Positions 26,420 through 37,905 of a stretch of DNA of 64,000 nt are shown one piece after another. Position 1 is the first letter of the stretch; the number at the start of each line of letters is the position of its first letter. Both the position numbers and the translations under genes were made by a program. Origin of the DNA: Novosphingobium sp. (GTDB lineage Bacteria > Pseudomonadota > Alphaproteobacteria > Sphingomonadales > Sphingomonadaceae); assembly GCF_027486195.1 (NCBI RefSeq), contig NZ_JAIXPP010000045.1:1-64000 (forward strand). Reading direction: 5' to 3'. The notes under the pieces are model-generated. The model ran no database searches, was not told where the DNA came from, and saw only the letters and a program-made list of their open reading frames with translations.

Positions 26420-27647
26420 TCCCACCCTGTTCGGCGAGATCGATCCGCCGCAGCGTCTGCTGATGGGGCCGGGGCCGGTCAATGCCCACCCGCGCGTGCT
26501 TCGCGCGATGGCGGCGGACCTGCTCGGCCAGTTCGATCCGGAAATGACCGGGTTCATGAACCAGGTCATGGCGCTTTATCGCCCGGTGTTCGGCACGCAG
26601 AACCAGTGGACCATGCTGATCGACGGCACCGCACGCGCGGCAATCGAGGCTTCGCTGGTGAGCCTCGTGGAGCCGGGTGATACCGTGCTGGTGGTCAATT
26701 TCGGGCGCTTCGGCCTGCTGCTGACGGAGATTCTTGGGCGCATCGGCGCGAGGATCGAGACGGTGAGCGCGCCCTGGGGTGAGGTCGTGCCGATGGAGGC
26801 GATAGCCGAGGCGATCGAGCGCCATGGTCCCAAAGTGGTGGCGACGGTGCACGGCGATACTTCGACGACGATGGCGCAGCCCCTCGAAGGGCTGGGGGCG
26901 CTGTGCAAAGCGGCAGGCGCGTATGCCTATGTCGATGCCTGCGCGACCTTGGGCGGGATGGAGATCGCGGCGGACCGGTGGGGTGTCGATGTGGTGACCG
27001 CGGGCCTGCAGAAGTGCCTTGGCGGGCCTTCGGGCAGCGCGCCGATCACAATTTCGGACCGGGCGGCGGAGCGCATCTTTGCGCGGAGGCATGTCGAGCA
27101 GGGCATCCGCCGCGCGGATATAAGCGATGGCGTGGGCCCGCGCATTCCCTCCAACTACTTCGATCTTGCGATGATCATGGATTACTGGTCGGAGAAGCGG
27201 CTCAACCACCATACCGAGGCGACCTCGATGCTCTATGCCGCGCGCGAATGTGCGCGGGTGGCGCTGGGTGAGGGGCTGGACATGCGCTTTGCCCGGCACC
27301 GCAAGGCAGGTGCGGCGATGACGGCGGGCGTGCGGGCGATGGGGCTCACGGTGTTTGGCGATGACGCGCACCGGATGACCAACGTGACGGGCGTGTACAT
27401 CCCCGAAGGCGTGGACGGCGAGACGATCCGCACCGCGATGCGCGCGCACTTCGAGATCGAGATCGGCACCGCCTTTGGGCCGCTGCAAGGCAAGATCTGG
27501 CGGCTGGGCGCGATGGGTTACAACGCGATGAAGCACAAGGTGCTGCTGACGCTGGGCGCGCTGGAGGCTTGTCTGACGGCGGCGGGGCATGCGGTTCCGC
27601 TTGGCGCGGCGGTGCCGGTGGCGCTGGCAGCGTGGGAAGCGGCATGA
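26406..27647 (+). CDS. pucG: (S)-ureidoglycine-glyoxylate aminotransferase
   Basis: A 413-aa class V PLP aminotransferase. Motifs: LLMGPGPVNAHPRVLRAM, TMLIDGTARAAIEASLVSL, VATVHGDTSTTMAQPLEGL, YVDACATLGGMEIAADRWGVDV, and the PLP Lys in TAGLQKCLGGPSGSAPITIS; R near the end in GKIWRLGAMGYNAMKHKVL. In purine pathways it transfers the amino group of ureidoglycine to glyoxylate, giving oxalurate and glycine. Alanine- or serine-glyoxylate aminotransferases are the alternative, but the allC-puuE context decides. Likely a TTG start at 26406 with GGGAG 8 nt upstream and a 14-bp overlap with allC. Confidence 0.88.
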   Translation: MNPLDPTLFGEIDPPQRLLMGPGPVNAHPRVLRAMAADLLGQFDPEMTGFMNQVMALYRPVFGTQNQWTMLIDGTARAAIEASLVSLVEPGDTVLVVNFGRFGLLLTEILGRIGARIETVSAPWGEVVPMEAIAEAIERHGPKVVATVHGDTSTTMAQPLEGLGALCKAAGAYAYVDACATLGGMEIAADRWGVDVVTAGLQKCLGGPSGSAPITISDRAAERIFARRHVEQGIRRADISDGVGPRIPSNYFDLAMIMDYWSEKRLNHHTEATSMLYAARECARVALGEGLDMRFARHRKAGAAMTAGVRAMGLTVFGDDAHRMTNVTGVYIPEGVDGETIRTAMRAHFEIEIGTAFGPLQGKIWRLGAMGYNAMKHKVLLTLGALEACLTAAGHAVPLGAAVPVALAAWEAA

Positions 27648-28531
27648 CGAGCCCGCGCGATCTGGTCGGCTATGGCGCATCGCTGCCCGAGGCCCGCTGG
27701 CCGGGTGGCGCGCGCGTGGCCGTGCAGTTCGTGATCAACTACGAGGAGGGCGCGGAAAACTCGGTCCTCAATGGCGACAAGGGTTCGGAAGCGTTCCTTT
27801 CGGACATGGTGGGCGCGGCGAGCCATCCGGCGCGGGCGATGGCGATGGAGAGCCTCTACGAATACGGGAGCCGCGCCGGGTTCTGGCGGCTGCACCGGCT
27901 ATTCACTGAGCGGGGTGTGCCGGTGACGGTGTTCGGCGTGGCGGCGGCGATGGCCGCCAATCCGGCGGCGGTCGAGGCGATGCTCAAGGCCGATTGGGAA
28001 GTGGCAAGCCACGGCTATCGCTGGATCGATTACCAGTATGTGCCCGAAGCGGTTGAGCGCGAGCATATCGCCAAGGCGATTGCATTGCATACCGAGCTGA
28101 CCGGGGCGCGGCCGCTGGGGTGGTATCAGGGGCGGACGTCGCCCAATACGGCGCGGCTCGTGGCTGAGGAAGGTGGCTTTCTCTATGACGCGGACAGCTA
28201 TGCCGATGATCTGCCCTACTGGGACCGGCGCCATGGCAAGCCGCAGCTGATCGTGCCCTATTCGCTTGATGCCAACGATATGAAGATCGTGTCGCTCAAT
28301 GGCTTTACCGAGGGCGAGCAATTTTTCAGGTACTTGCACGATACCTTTGAGCAGCTGCGCGAGGAAGGCGGGCGGATGATGTCCGTGGGCCTCCATGGCC
28401 GGATTGCTGGCCGTCCGGGGCGGGCGCGGGCGGTGGCGCGGTTTGTCGATCATGTGCTGGGGAGCGGGGACGCGTGGATCGCCCGGCGCGTGGAAATCGC
28501 TCGGCACTGGCTGGCGGAGCATCCCGCATGA
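27644..28531 (+). CDS. puuE: allantoinase, polysaccharide-deacetylase fold
   Basis: A 295-aa cofactor-independent allantoinase of the PuuE type, hydrolysing allantoin to allantoate. Family blocks: DLVGYGASLPEARWPGGARVAVQFVINYEEGAE, FWRLHRLFTERGVPVTVFGVA, EVASHGYRWIDYQYV, GWYQGRTSPNTARLV, YDADSYADDLPYW and PYSLDANDMKI. The NodB-like fold and GYGA start separate it from metal-dependent AllB. ATGA overlaps on both sides. Confidence 0.93.
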   Translation: MTSPRDLVGYGASLPEARWPGGARVAVQFVINYEEGAENSVLNGDKGSEAFLSDMVGAASHPARAMAMESLYEYGSRAGFWRLHRLFTERGVPVTVFGVAAAMAANPAAVEAMLKADWEVASHGYRWIDYQYVPEAVEREHIAKAIALHTELTGARPLGWYQGRTSPNTARLVAEEGGFLYDADSYADDLPYWDRRHGKPQLIVPYSLDANDMKIVSLNGFTEGEQFFRYLHDTFEQLREEGGRMMSVGLHGRIAGRPGRARAVARFVDHVLGSGDAWIARRVEIARHWLAEHPA

Positions 28532-28908
28532 GGGTGAACGATCCCGCGCTGCTGGCCGAAGTGACGGCCGCGTTCCACGAATACGAGCGTGCGTTGATGG
28601 CGGACGATCTGCCCGCAATGGACGCGCTTTTTCACGATGCGCCTACGACCAACCGCTTCGGCGTGGGTGAGGTGCTGTGGGGCATCGAGGCGATCCGTGA
28701 ATTTCGCAAAGGGCGCGGCGGTTCGCCGCAGCGGCGGTTTGGGCACGTTGCGATTACCGTTTACGGCGATGGTTTCGCCACGGCGGATGCCGAGTTTTTC
28801 CGCGAAGGCAGCGAGCGGCGCGGGCGGCAGAGCCAGAGCTGGGTGAAGTTTGCGGATGGCTGGAAGGTCGTTTCTGCTCACGTGAGCCTCGAAGGAGCGA
28901 GCTCGTGA
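28528..28908 (+). CDS. hpxZ: HpxZ-like SnoaL-fold protein (DUF3225)
   Basis: A 126-aa SnoaL/NTF2-like protein. The core DPALLAEVTAAFHEYERALMADDLPAMDALFHDAPTTNRFGVGEVLWGIEAIREFRKGRG and the C-terminal RRGRQSQSWVKFADGWKVVSAHVSL match HpxZ from the oxalurate branch of the Klebsiella purine operon. Its reaction is not established; it may bind an unstable intermediate. It is placed between puuE and uraD with 4-bp overlaps at both ends. Confidence 0.87.
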   Translation: MRVNDPALLAEVTAAFHEYERALMADDLPAMDALFHDAPTTNRFGVGEVLWGIEAIREFRKGRGGSPQRRFGHVAITVYGDGFATADAEFFREGSERRGRQSQSWVKFADGWKVVSAHVSLEGASS

Positions 28909-29345
28909 CCGCGCTGTTCGAGCATAGCCCGTGGATCGAGGCACGAGCGGATGCGGCGCCTTCGAGCGGGGATCGCTATGCGGACCTTATGGCGGTGGTC
29001 CATGCGGCGAGCCCTGAGGAGCAACTAGCGCTGATCCGTGCGCATCCGGAATTGGCGGGCAAGGCGGCGATTGACCGGACGCTGACCGAGGCATCGGCGG
29101 CGGAGCAGGCCAGCGCAGGGCTTGATCGGCTGAGCGCAGAAGAGTTTGCGCGGTTCCATGCGCTCAACGCGGCATACCGCGAGCGCTTCGGTTTTCCCTT
29201 CATCATCTGTGTGCGGCTGACCGACAAGGCGGGCATTCTCGCGGCGATGGAGGCGCGGCTGGCGCATGATCCGGATACCGAGATTGCCACGGCGATTGCG
29301 CAGATCGGCGAGATCGTGCGGCTCCGGCTGGAGGATGCGCGATGA
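28905..29345 (+). CDS. uraD: OHCU decarboxylase
   Basis: A 146-aa all-helical 2-oxo-4-hydroxy-4-carboxy-5-ureidoimidazoline decarboxylase, giving S-allantoin. Motifs: LFEHSPWIEARA, LIRAHPELAGKAA (catalytic His region), LTEASAAEQASAGLDRLS, and RFHALNAAYRERFGFPFIICV. GTG start overlapping the hpxZ stop as GTGA; stop overlaps puuD as ATGA. It is the third of three enzymes (PuuD, UraH, UraD) that are adjacent here. Confidence 0.95.
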   Translation: MTALFEHSPWIEARADAAPSSGDRYADLMAVVHAASPEEQLALIRAHPELAGKAAIDRTLTEASAAEQASAGLDRLSAEEFARFHALNAAYRERFGFPFIICVRLTDKAGILAAMEARLAHDPDTEIATAIAQIGEIVRLRLEDAR

Positions 29346-30532
29346 GCATCGACTGGGCGGAATGGCTCAACCTGGCGATCCGCTGGTTCCATCTGACCGC
29401 AGGCATCGCGTGGATTGGCTCCTCGTTCTATTTCGTGTGGCTTGACAACCATCTGGTGCCGCCGAAATCAGGCGAGGCTTCGGGCGAGGTGTGGTCGGTC
29501 CACGGCGGCGGGTTTTACCACAAGCAGAAGTATCAGGTCGCGCCGAGCCAGATGCCCGAGGACCTGCACTGGTTCAAATGGGAGGCCTATACCACTTGGG
29601 TGACGGGCTTCCTGCTGCTGGCGCTGGTCTACTGGGTCGGCGCGGCGAGCTTTCTGATCGATCCGGCCAAGGCGGCGCTGACCCCGATGCAGGCCTCCGG
29701 GATTGGGGCGGCGGCGTTGGTTGCCGGCTGGCTCGTCTATGATGGCTTGTGCCGTTCACCGCTGGGGCGCGATGATCGGATGCTGGGTGCGGCCTGGTAT
29801 GCCGTGCTGGTCGCGGCGGCCTGGGGGCTGTGCCAGATCTTCAGCGCGCGCGGGGCCTATTTGCATGTGGGGGCGATCATCGGCACGGCGATGGTCGGCA
29901 ACGTGTTCTTCGTGATCATCCCGAACCAGCGCAAGGTGGTGGCGGCGCTGGTAGCGGGGGAAGTGCCCGATCCGGCGCTGGGCAAGGCGGCGAAGAGCCG
30001 TTCGCTGCACAACAACTACATGACACTGCCGGTGCTGTTCGTGATGATCAGCCACCACTACGCGATGACCTTCGGCGCCGCGCGGCCCTGGCTGGTGCTG
30101 GCGCTGCTGGGGCTGACGGGCGTGGCGGTGCGGCATGTGTTCAATTTGCGGCATCGGGGCCAGCCAATGGGCCGCGCGATGGCGGTGGTGGCTGTGCTGG
30201 CGCTGGTGAGCGTGACCTATGTTTCCGCCGAGAAGGCGACTTTGCCCGCGCGCGCGGCAAGCGCGGCGGCCGGGTCGGCGGATTGGGCGAGCGTACAGCC
30301 GATCTTCGCCAAGCACTGCACGACCTGCCATGCCGAGAAACCGACCAGCGATCTCGTCACCGCGCCGCCGCTGGGCGTGATGCTCGATAATCATGCGCAT
30401 GCGCGGATGTTTGCGGCGCGGGTGAAGAAAGTGGCGGTCGATGCCGAGATCATGCCGCTGGGCAACACGACCGGGATGACCAAGGCCGAGCGCGAGACGC
30501 TGGGCCGCTGGATCGAGGCAGGAGCACCGTGA
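29342..30532 (+). CDS. puuD: membrane-bound cytochrome c urate oxidase
   Basis: A 396-aa integral membrane urate oxidase of the PuuD type. Residues about 1-300 contain eight or so transmembrane helices, with conserved WFHLTAGIAWIGSSFYFVWLDN, GEVWSVHGGGFY, LHWFKWEAYTTWVTGF and NNYMTLPVLFVMISHHYAM. The C-terminal domain is a c-type cytochrome with CTTCH in IFAKHCTTCHAEKPT and a likely axial Met near IMPLGN. It oxidises urate to 5-hydroxyisourate and passes electrons to the respiratory chain instead of making H2O2. No soluble uricase is present in the window. Confidence 0.94.
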   Translation: MSIDWAEWLNLAIRWFHLTAGIAWIGSSFYFVWLDNHLVPPKSGEASGEVWSVHGGGFYHKQKYQVAPSQMPEDLHWFKWEAYTTWVTGFLLLALVYWVGAASFLIDPAKAALTPMQASGIGAAALVAGWLVYDGLCRSPLGRDDRMLGAAWYAVLVAAAWGLCQIFSARGAYLHVGAIIGTAMVGNVFFVIIPNQRKVVAALVAGEVPDPALGKAAKSRSLHNNYMTLPVLFVMISHHYAMTFGAARPWLVLALLGLTGVAVRHVFNLRHRGQPMGRAMAVVAVLALVSVTYVSAEKATLPARAASAAAGSADWASVQPIFAKHCTTCHAEKPTSDLVTAPPLGVMLDNHAHARMFAARVKKVAVDAEIMPLGNTTGMTKAERETLGRWIEAGAP

Positions 30533-30876
30533 TGGCGACGCTTTCAACGCATGTGCTGGATACGATGCAGGGCAAGCCCGCCGCGGGGATGCAGTTGTGG
30601 CTGGAGGACGCGGGCGGCGAGGAGCTGTTTGCGGGTGAGACCAATGCAGACGGGCGCTGTCCCGGCCTGCCTGAGCTGGTGCCGGGGCGCTATGCGCTGA
30701 CGTTTGCGGTGGCGGAGTATTTCTCGGCCGAGGGCGCGGTGCTGCCTGATCCGCCGTTTCTGGGCGATGTGCGGATCGCGTTCGGGGTGTCAGACACTCC
30801 AGAGTCAGGGGGGGGGCACTACCATGTGCCGCTGCTCGTCTCGCCGTTTGCCTATTCGACCTATCGGGGGAGTTGA
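30532..30876 (+). CDS. uraH: 5-hydroxyisourate hydrolase
   Basis: A 114-aa transthyretin-like protein converting 5-hydroxyisourate to OHCU. Signature ends: LSTHVLDTMQGKPA at the N-terminus (catalytic His) and the C-terminal tetrapeptide YRGS, with HYHVPLLVSPFAYSTYRGS. ATG at 30532 shares its A with the puuD stop (TGATG); a GTG three bases upstream is the alternative. Three bases separate its stop from the GTG of xdhA. Confidence 0.96.
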   Translation: MATLSTHVLDTMQGKPAAGMQLWLEDAGGEELFAGETNADGRCPGLPELVPGRYALTFAVAEYFSAEGAVLPDPPFLGDVRIAFGVSDTPESGGGHYHVPLLVSPFAYSTYRGS

Positions 30877-30879
30877 GCA

Positions 30880-32301
30880 GTGGGGGTGCGCTTCCTCCTC
30901 GATGGCTCGGTGGTCGAACTGGCGGAGCCCGATCCTACGGCCACGCTGCTGGAGACCTTGCGCGGGCCGCTGCGGCGGACAGGGACCAAGGAAGGCTGCG
31001 CGGAAGGGGACTGCGGGGCCTGCACAGTGCTGGTGGGCGAGGCGGTTGGCGCTGCGGTGCAATGGCGCGCGGTGAATGCCTGCATCCTGTTTCTGCCGAT
31101 GATCCACGGCAAGGCGGTGATGACGGTGGACAGCCTTGCGCCGGGGGGCAAGCTCAACCCGTTGCAGGCGTGCATGGCAGCCAATGGCAGCTCGCAGTGC
31201 GGGTTCTGCACGCCGGGCTTCGCGATGTCGCTGCATGGGCGGGCGATCGGGGCGCTGGGGAGCGAACTGCCGGTGGCGGACGCGATTGCCGGGAACCTGT
31301 GCCGCTGCACCGGGTATGGGCCGATCCTTGAAGCCGGGGAGACGGTGCCAAGGCTGGCGCAGGATGATGGCGCGGTGCTGGCGGGGCTTTCCGAGCTTGC
31401 GGGCCATGCGATGGCGAGCGGGAGTTTCGAAGGACGGCAGTGGTTTGTGCCGCGTAGTTCGGACGAGCTGGTCGAAGTGTTGGCGGCGCATCCGCAGGCG
31501 CGGATCGTAGCCGGAGCAACCGATGTCGGTCTGTGGGTGACCAAGGGGCTGCGCGATCTGGATTGCCTCGTGTTCATCGGCGATGTGGCTGACCTCAAGG
31601 CCATCGAGGAGACGCCGGAGGGCGTCAGGCTGAGTGCAGGCGTGCGTTATGCCGAGGCGCATGGGGCGCTGGCGCGGCTGCATCCGGATCTGGGCGAACT
31701 GGTGCGGCGGATCGGGGGCTTGCAGGTGCGCTCTTCGGCAACGGTCTGCGGGAATATCGCCAATGGTTCGCCTATCGGGGATGGTCCGCCCGCGTTGATT
31801 GCGCTGGGGGCGGAGCTGACGCTGCGGTCAGCGGCGGGGCGGCGGACGATGCCGCTGGAGGATTATTTTCTCGATTACGGGAAGCAGGACCGGCGGCCGG
31901 GCGAGTTTGTCGAGAGCGTCTTCGTGCCGCGTCTGGCGGCGGGAAGTGTAGTACATGTTTCCAAGCTTTCCAGGCGTTTTGACAGCGATATCTCGGCGGT
32001 TCTGGGGGCCTTTGCGCTGACTGTGGAGGCGGGAACGATCACCGCCGCGCGGGTGGCGTTTGGCGGCATGGCGGCGACACCGCGGCGAGCGGCGGGGTGC
32101 GAGGCGGCGCTAGTGGGCAAGCCGTTCAGCGAGGCAGCGATTGCGGCGGCGGCTGAGGCGCTGAAGGGGGATTTCAGCCCGCTTTCCGATGTGCGCGGCA
32201 GCGCGGCCTATCGGATCGAGGTGGCCTCCGCGCTGCTGTGGCGGTTGTGGCACCGCGAGCAGGGCGTGGCTGTTTCCGTGCTGGATGTGGAGGCCTGCTG
32301 A
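30880..32301 (+). CDS. xdhA: xanthine dehydrogenase, iron-sulfur/FAD subunit
   Basis: 473 aa. The N-terminal 2Fe-2S domain has EGCAEGDCGACTVL and a second Cys set in SSQCGFCTPGFAM and NLCRCTGYGPI. The FAD-binding domain has RIVAGATDVGLWVTKGLRDLD and SSATVCGNIANGSPIGDGPPALIALGAEL. It passes electrons from the molybdenum subunit to NAD+. GTG at 30880; another GTG lies two codons later. The FAD and FeS domains are on one chain, i.e. the two-subunit XdhA/XdhB form. Confidence 0.95.
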   Translation: MGVRFLLDGSVVELAEPDPTATLLETLRGPLRRTGTKEGCAEGDCGACTVLVGEAVGAAVQWRAVNACILFLPMIHGKAVMTVDSLAPGGKLNPLQACMAANGSSQCGFCTPGFAMSLHGRAIGALGSELPVADAIAGNLCRCTGYGPILEAGETVPRLAQDDGAVLAGLSELAGHAMASGSFEGRQWFVPRSSDELVEVLAAHPQARIVAGATDVGLWVTKGLRDLDCLVFIGDVADLKAIEETPEGVRLSAGVRYAEAHGALARLHPDLGELVRRIGGLQVRSSATVCGNIANGSPIGDGPPALIALGAELTLRSAAGRRTMPLEDYFLDYGKQDRRPGEFVESVFVPRLAAGSVVHVSKLSRRFDSDISAVLGAFALTVEAGTITAARVAFGGMAATPRRAAGCEAALVGKPFSEAAIAAAAEALKGDFSPLSDVRGSAAYRIEVASALLWRLWHREQGVAVSVLDVEAC

Positions 32302-34607
32302 TGGCGGACAGCAATCCGCTCTGGCCAGAAGCCGCGATGCCGGCGCTGGCGCACGATAGCGCGCATCTGCATGTGGCTGGGCTGGCGCGCTACGTTGATG
32401 ATGAGCCGGAACTGCCAGGTACTCTGCACCTGACCTTTGGGCTTTCGAGCGAGGCGCGGGCGCGGATTGTCGGGATGGACCTCGATGCCGTGCGCGCGTT
32501 TCCGGGGGTGGTGGCAGTCTATACGGCGGCGGATATTCCCGGCGAAAACAATGTCGGCCCGATTGCGCATGACGACCGCGTGTTGGCCGATGGCGAAGTG
32601 GTGAGCCATGGCCAGCCGGTGTTTTTGGTCGTGGCGGAAACGCGCCTCGCGGCGCGCAAGGCGGCGCGGCTGGGCAAGGTGAGCTACGAGCCGCATGAGC
32701 CTGCGATCACTGTGGAGCAAGCGCGCGCGGCGGGCTCGCGGATCGAGGCTGACCAGCGCATGGCGCGCGGGGATGCCGATGCGGCGCTGGCGGCGGCGGA
32801 GCACCGGCTTTCTGGAAGCATCAAGGTCGGGGCGCAGGACCATTTCTATCTCGAGGGACAGGTTGCCCACGCGCGGCCGGGGGAGGATGGGCAGATTCAC
32901 CTCGTCTCCTCCAGCCAGCATCCCAGCGAAGTGCAACATCTGGTGGGGCATCTGCTGGGCAAGGCCAGCGCTGATGTCACCGTGGAAGTGCGCCGTATGG
33001 GCGGGGCGTTCGGCGGCAAGGAAAGCCAGGCCGCGCTGTTTGCCGCCGCCGCCGCGTTGGTTGTGCACCACACCGGGCGGCCCGCAAAGTTCCGCTGCGA
33101 CCGCGATGACGACATGATCGTGACTGGCAAGCGGCATGATTTCGAGGTGGACTATGACGTCGGCCACGATGGCGAGGGGCGGCTTTCCGCCGTGAAGCTG
33201 CGCTTTGGCGGGCGCTGCGGGGCGACGATGGACCTCTCGCCGGGCATCAACGACCGGACGATGTTTCATGCGGACAACTGCTATTTCCTGCCCGAGGTGG
33301 AAATCCTTTCGGAGCGGCTGAAGACCAATACGGTTTCAGCGACGGCGTTCCGGGGCTTTGGCGGGCCGCAGGGGATGCTGGCGATCGAGCGGGTCTGCGA
33401 TGCGGTCGCGGCGCGGCTGGGGCTTGATCCACTGGAGGTGCGCCAGCGCAATCTCTATGGGCCGGGGCGCGATGTGACGCCTTATGGCATGACAATCGAG
33501 GATAACATTGCACCGCAACTGGTTGCGCGGCTTCGGGAAACCTCGCGCTATGATGCGCGGCGTGAAGCGATTGCGGCGTTCAATGCGGCCAGCCTGGTGC
33601 TCAAGAAGGGGATCGCGCTCACGCCGGTGAAGTTCGGTATCAGCTTTACGACGACGCACCTCAATCAGGCAGGCGCGCTGGTCCATGTCTATTCCGATGG
33701 TTCGATCCAGGCGAACCATGGCGGGACCGAGATGGGGCAGGGCCTCCATATCAAGATCGCGCAGATCGTGGCGGACGTGTTCGGCGTGGACGTGGGCACG
33801 GTGCGGATCACCGCGACGCGGACCGACAAGGTGCCCAATACTTCGGCGACGGCGGCCTCTTCAGGTGCAGACCTCAACGGCATGGCGGCGTGGCGCGCGG
33901 CTATGGCGATCCGCGAACGGATGGCGGATTTTCTGGCGCAGGTGTTCGGCTGCGCGGCGGAGGAAGTGCGGTTTACGGCAGAGGGCGTGGTGGCGGGCGA
34001 GGCAAAGCTCTCGTTTGCCGAGGCGGCGCGCAAGGCGTGGCTGGGGCGGATTTCGCTGTCCTCGACCGGGTTTTATGCGACGCCTGAGATCGAATACGAC
34101 CGGGCTGCGCACCGGGGGCGTCCGTTCTACTACTTTGCCTATGGCGCCGCGGTTTCCGAAGTGGTGGTCGATACGCTGACGGGTGAGCACAAGGTGCTGG
34201 CCGTCGATATCCTGCACGATGTGGGGCGCTCGCTGAACCCGGCGATTGACCGGGGGCAGATCGAAGGCGGGTTCGTGCAGGGGCAGGGTTGGCTGACGAC
34301 CGAAGTGGTGGAGTGGGACGCGAAGGGGCGGCTGCTTAACCATTCGCCCGCGACCTACAAGGTGCCCACGGCTTCTGATCGGCCCAAGCGGATGCAGATC
34401 GACTTGTGGGACGGGGAGAACGCGAAGCCGACGATCCACCGCTCCAAGGCCGTCGGCGAGCCCCCGCTGATGCTGGCCAATTCGGTGTTCTGCGCGATTT
34501 CGGCGGCGATTGCCGCGACGGCGCCCGAGGTTCGCGAACTGCCGAAGCTCGATGCGCCGGCGACGCCCGAGGCGGTGCTGCGCGCGATTGCCGGGATGCG
34601 TGCGTGA
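32301..34607 (+). CDS. xdhB: xanthine dehydrogenase, molybdopterin subunit
   Basis: 768 aa, catalysing hypoxanthine to xanthine to urate. Motifs: DSAHLHVAGLARYVDDEPELPGTLH, the Q-loop QDHFYLEGQVAHA, RRMGGAFGGKESQA, TATAFRGFGGPQGM-like TVSATAFRGFGGPQGMLAIE (substrate Arg), HGGTEMGQGLHIKIAQ, and the catalytic Glu in KAVGEPPLMLANSVF. ATG overlaps the xdhA stop by 1 bp (TGATG). Confidence 0.96.
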   Translation: MADSNPLWPEAAMPALAHDSAHLHVAGLARYVDDEPELPGTLHLTFGLSSEARARIVGMDLDAVRAFPGVVAVYTAADIPGENNVGPIAHDDRVLADGEVVSHGQPVFLVVAETRLAARKAARLGKVSYEPHEPAITVEQARAAGSRIEADQRMARGDADAALAAAEHRLSGSIKVGAQDHFYLEGQVAHARPGEDGQIHLVSSSQHPSEVQHLVGHLLGKASADVTVEVRRMGGAFGGKESQAALFAAAAALVVHHTGRPAKFRCDRDDDMIVTGKRHDFEVDYDVGHDGEGRLSAVKLRFGGRCGATMDLSPGINDRTMFHADNCYFLPEVEILSERLKTNTVSATAFRGFGGPQGMLAIERVCDAVAARLGLDPLEVRQRNLYGPGRDVTPYGMTIEDNIAPQLVARLRETSRYDARREAIAAFNAASLVLKKGIALTPVKFGISFTTTHLNQAGALVHVYSDGSIQANHGGTEMGQGLHIKIAQIVADVFGVDVGTVRITATRTDKVPNTSATAASSGADLNGMAAWRAAMAIRERMADFLAQVFGCAAEEVRFTAEGVVAGEAKLSFAEAARKAWLGRISLSSTGFYATPEIEYDRAAHRGRPFYYFAYGAAVSEVVVDTLTGEHKVLAVDILHDVGRSLNPAIDRGQIEGGFVQGQGWLTTEVVEWDAKGRLLNHSPATYKVPTASDRPKRMQIDLWDGENAKPTIHRSKAVGEPPLMLANSVFCAISAAIAATAPEVRELPKLDAPATPEAVLRAIAGMRA

Positions 34608-35541
34608 TGGAGTGGCTGGGTGATCTGGCGCGGTTGGCGGCGGCGGGGCCGGTCGCGATGATCAGCGTGCTCGCGACCGAAGGCTCTGCGCCGCGCGGGG
34701 CGGGGACGCGGATGCTGGTGACGGCGGGCGGCCTTACCGGCACCATCGGCGGCGGGGCGCTGGAGTTTCGCGCGGTGGAGCAGGCGCGCGCCGTGCTGGA
34801 CCATACGCCGGGCACGTGGCGGGTGCAGGACTATCCGCTGGGTCCGCTGCTGGGCCAATGCTGCGGCGGGCGGGTGCGGCTGCTGGTCGAGCATGTGGAC
34901 CGCGATGCGCTTGGCTGGCTGGCCGGGGCGAGCGAGGGCCGCGTGCTGGTGAGTGTACTTCGGGCCGGTGGAATCGAGCGGCACGTGGGCGATGGTCCGG
35001 CGGCGGTGCTGTCGGCGCGGGGCGACAAACCGCGCGAGGGTTCGCGCCTGGCCGAGGTGCTCGGGGGCTATCGGCGGCCACTCTTTCTGTTTGGCGCGGG
35101 GCATGTGGGGCAGGCGATTGCGCGGCATGCCATCGGACTGCCGATCCGGCTGGCGTGGTTCGATACGCGGCCCGTGTTTGAGTCGATTTCGGGTGTGACG
35201 GTGGTGCCCGAGGCGGCGGCCGAGCAATGCGTGGCGGAGGCACCGGGCGAGGCGGCGCTGGTGATCCTGACGCATGACCATGCGCTCGATTACAGGCTGA
35301 CTTTGGCGGCGCTGCGCCGCGCGCCGCTGGCGTTTACGGGGCTGATCGGATCGCAGACCAAGCGGGCGCGGTTCCTTTCGCGGCTGGAGCGGGACGGGGT
35401 TTCGGCGGAAGCGCGGGGGCGGCTGACCTGCCCGATCGGCCTGCCCGGCGTGACGGGGAAGGAGCCCGACGTGATCGCGGTGGCACTGCTGGCGCAGTTG
35501 CTGCAACTTCCGCAAGCGCGGGCCGTGCGGGCAGTGGCGGC

Positions 35542-35545
<4 letters not shown>
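34607..35545 (+). CDS. xdhC: xanthine dehydrogenase accessory protein XdhC
   Basis: A 312-aa chaperone that binds and helps sulfurate the molybdenum cofactor before insertion into XdhB. Motifs: ATEGSAPRGAGTRMLVTAGGLTGTIGGGALE, the Cys pair in GPLLGQCCGGRVRLLVE, the Rossmann stretch LFLFGAGHVGQAIARH, LVILTHDHALDY and FTGLIGSQTKRARF. The family usually ends with a GKEPDVIAVALLAQLL-type helix, as here. One-base overlap with xdhB and ATGA with guaD. Confidence 0.94.
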
Positions 35546-37835
<2,290 letters not shown>

Positions 37836-37905
37836 AACACCTCTTGCGCGGGGGCGGGCGCGCAGGCCAAGGACGGTGCAACGATCCATCACATGGGAAT
37901 TTGCC

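Noticed and set aside
29342..30532. Possible soluble uricase
   Set aside because: The only urate oxidase is the membrane PuuD with a cytochrome c domain; no uricase or FAD-type HpxO motifs were found.
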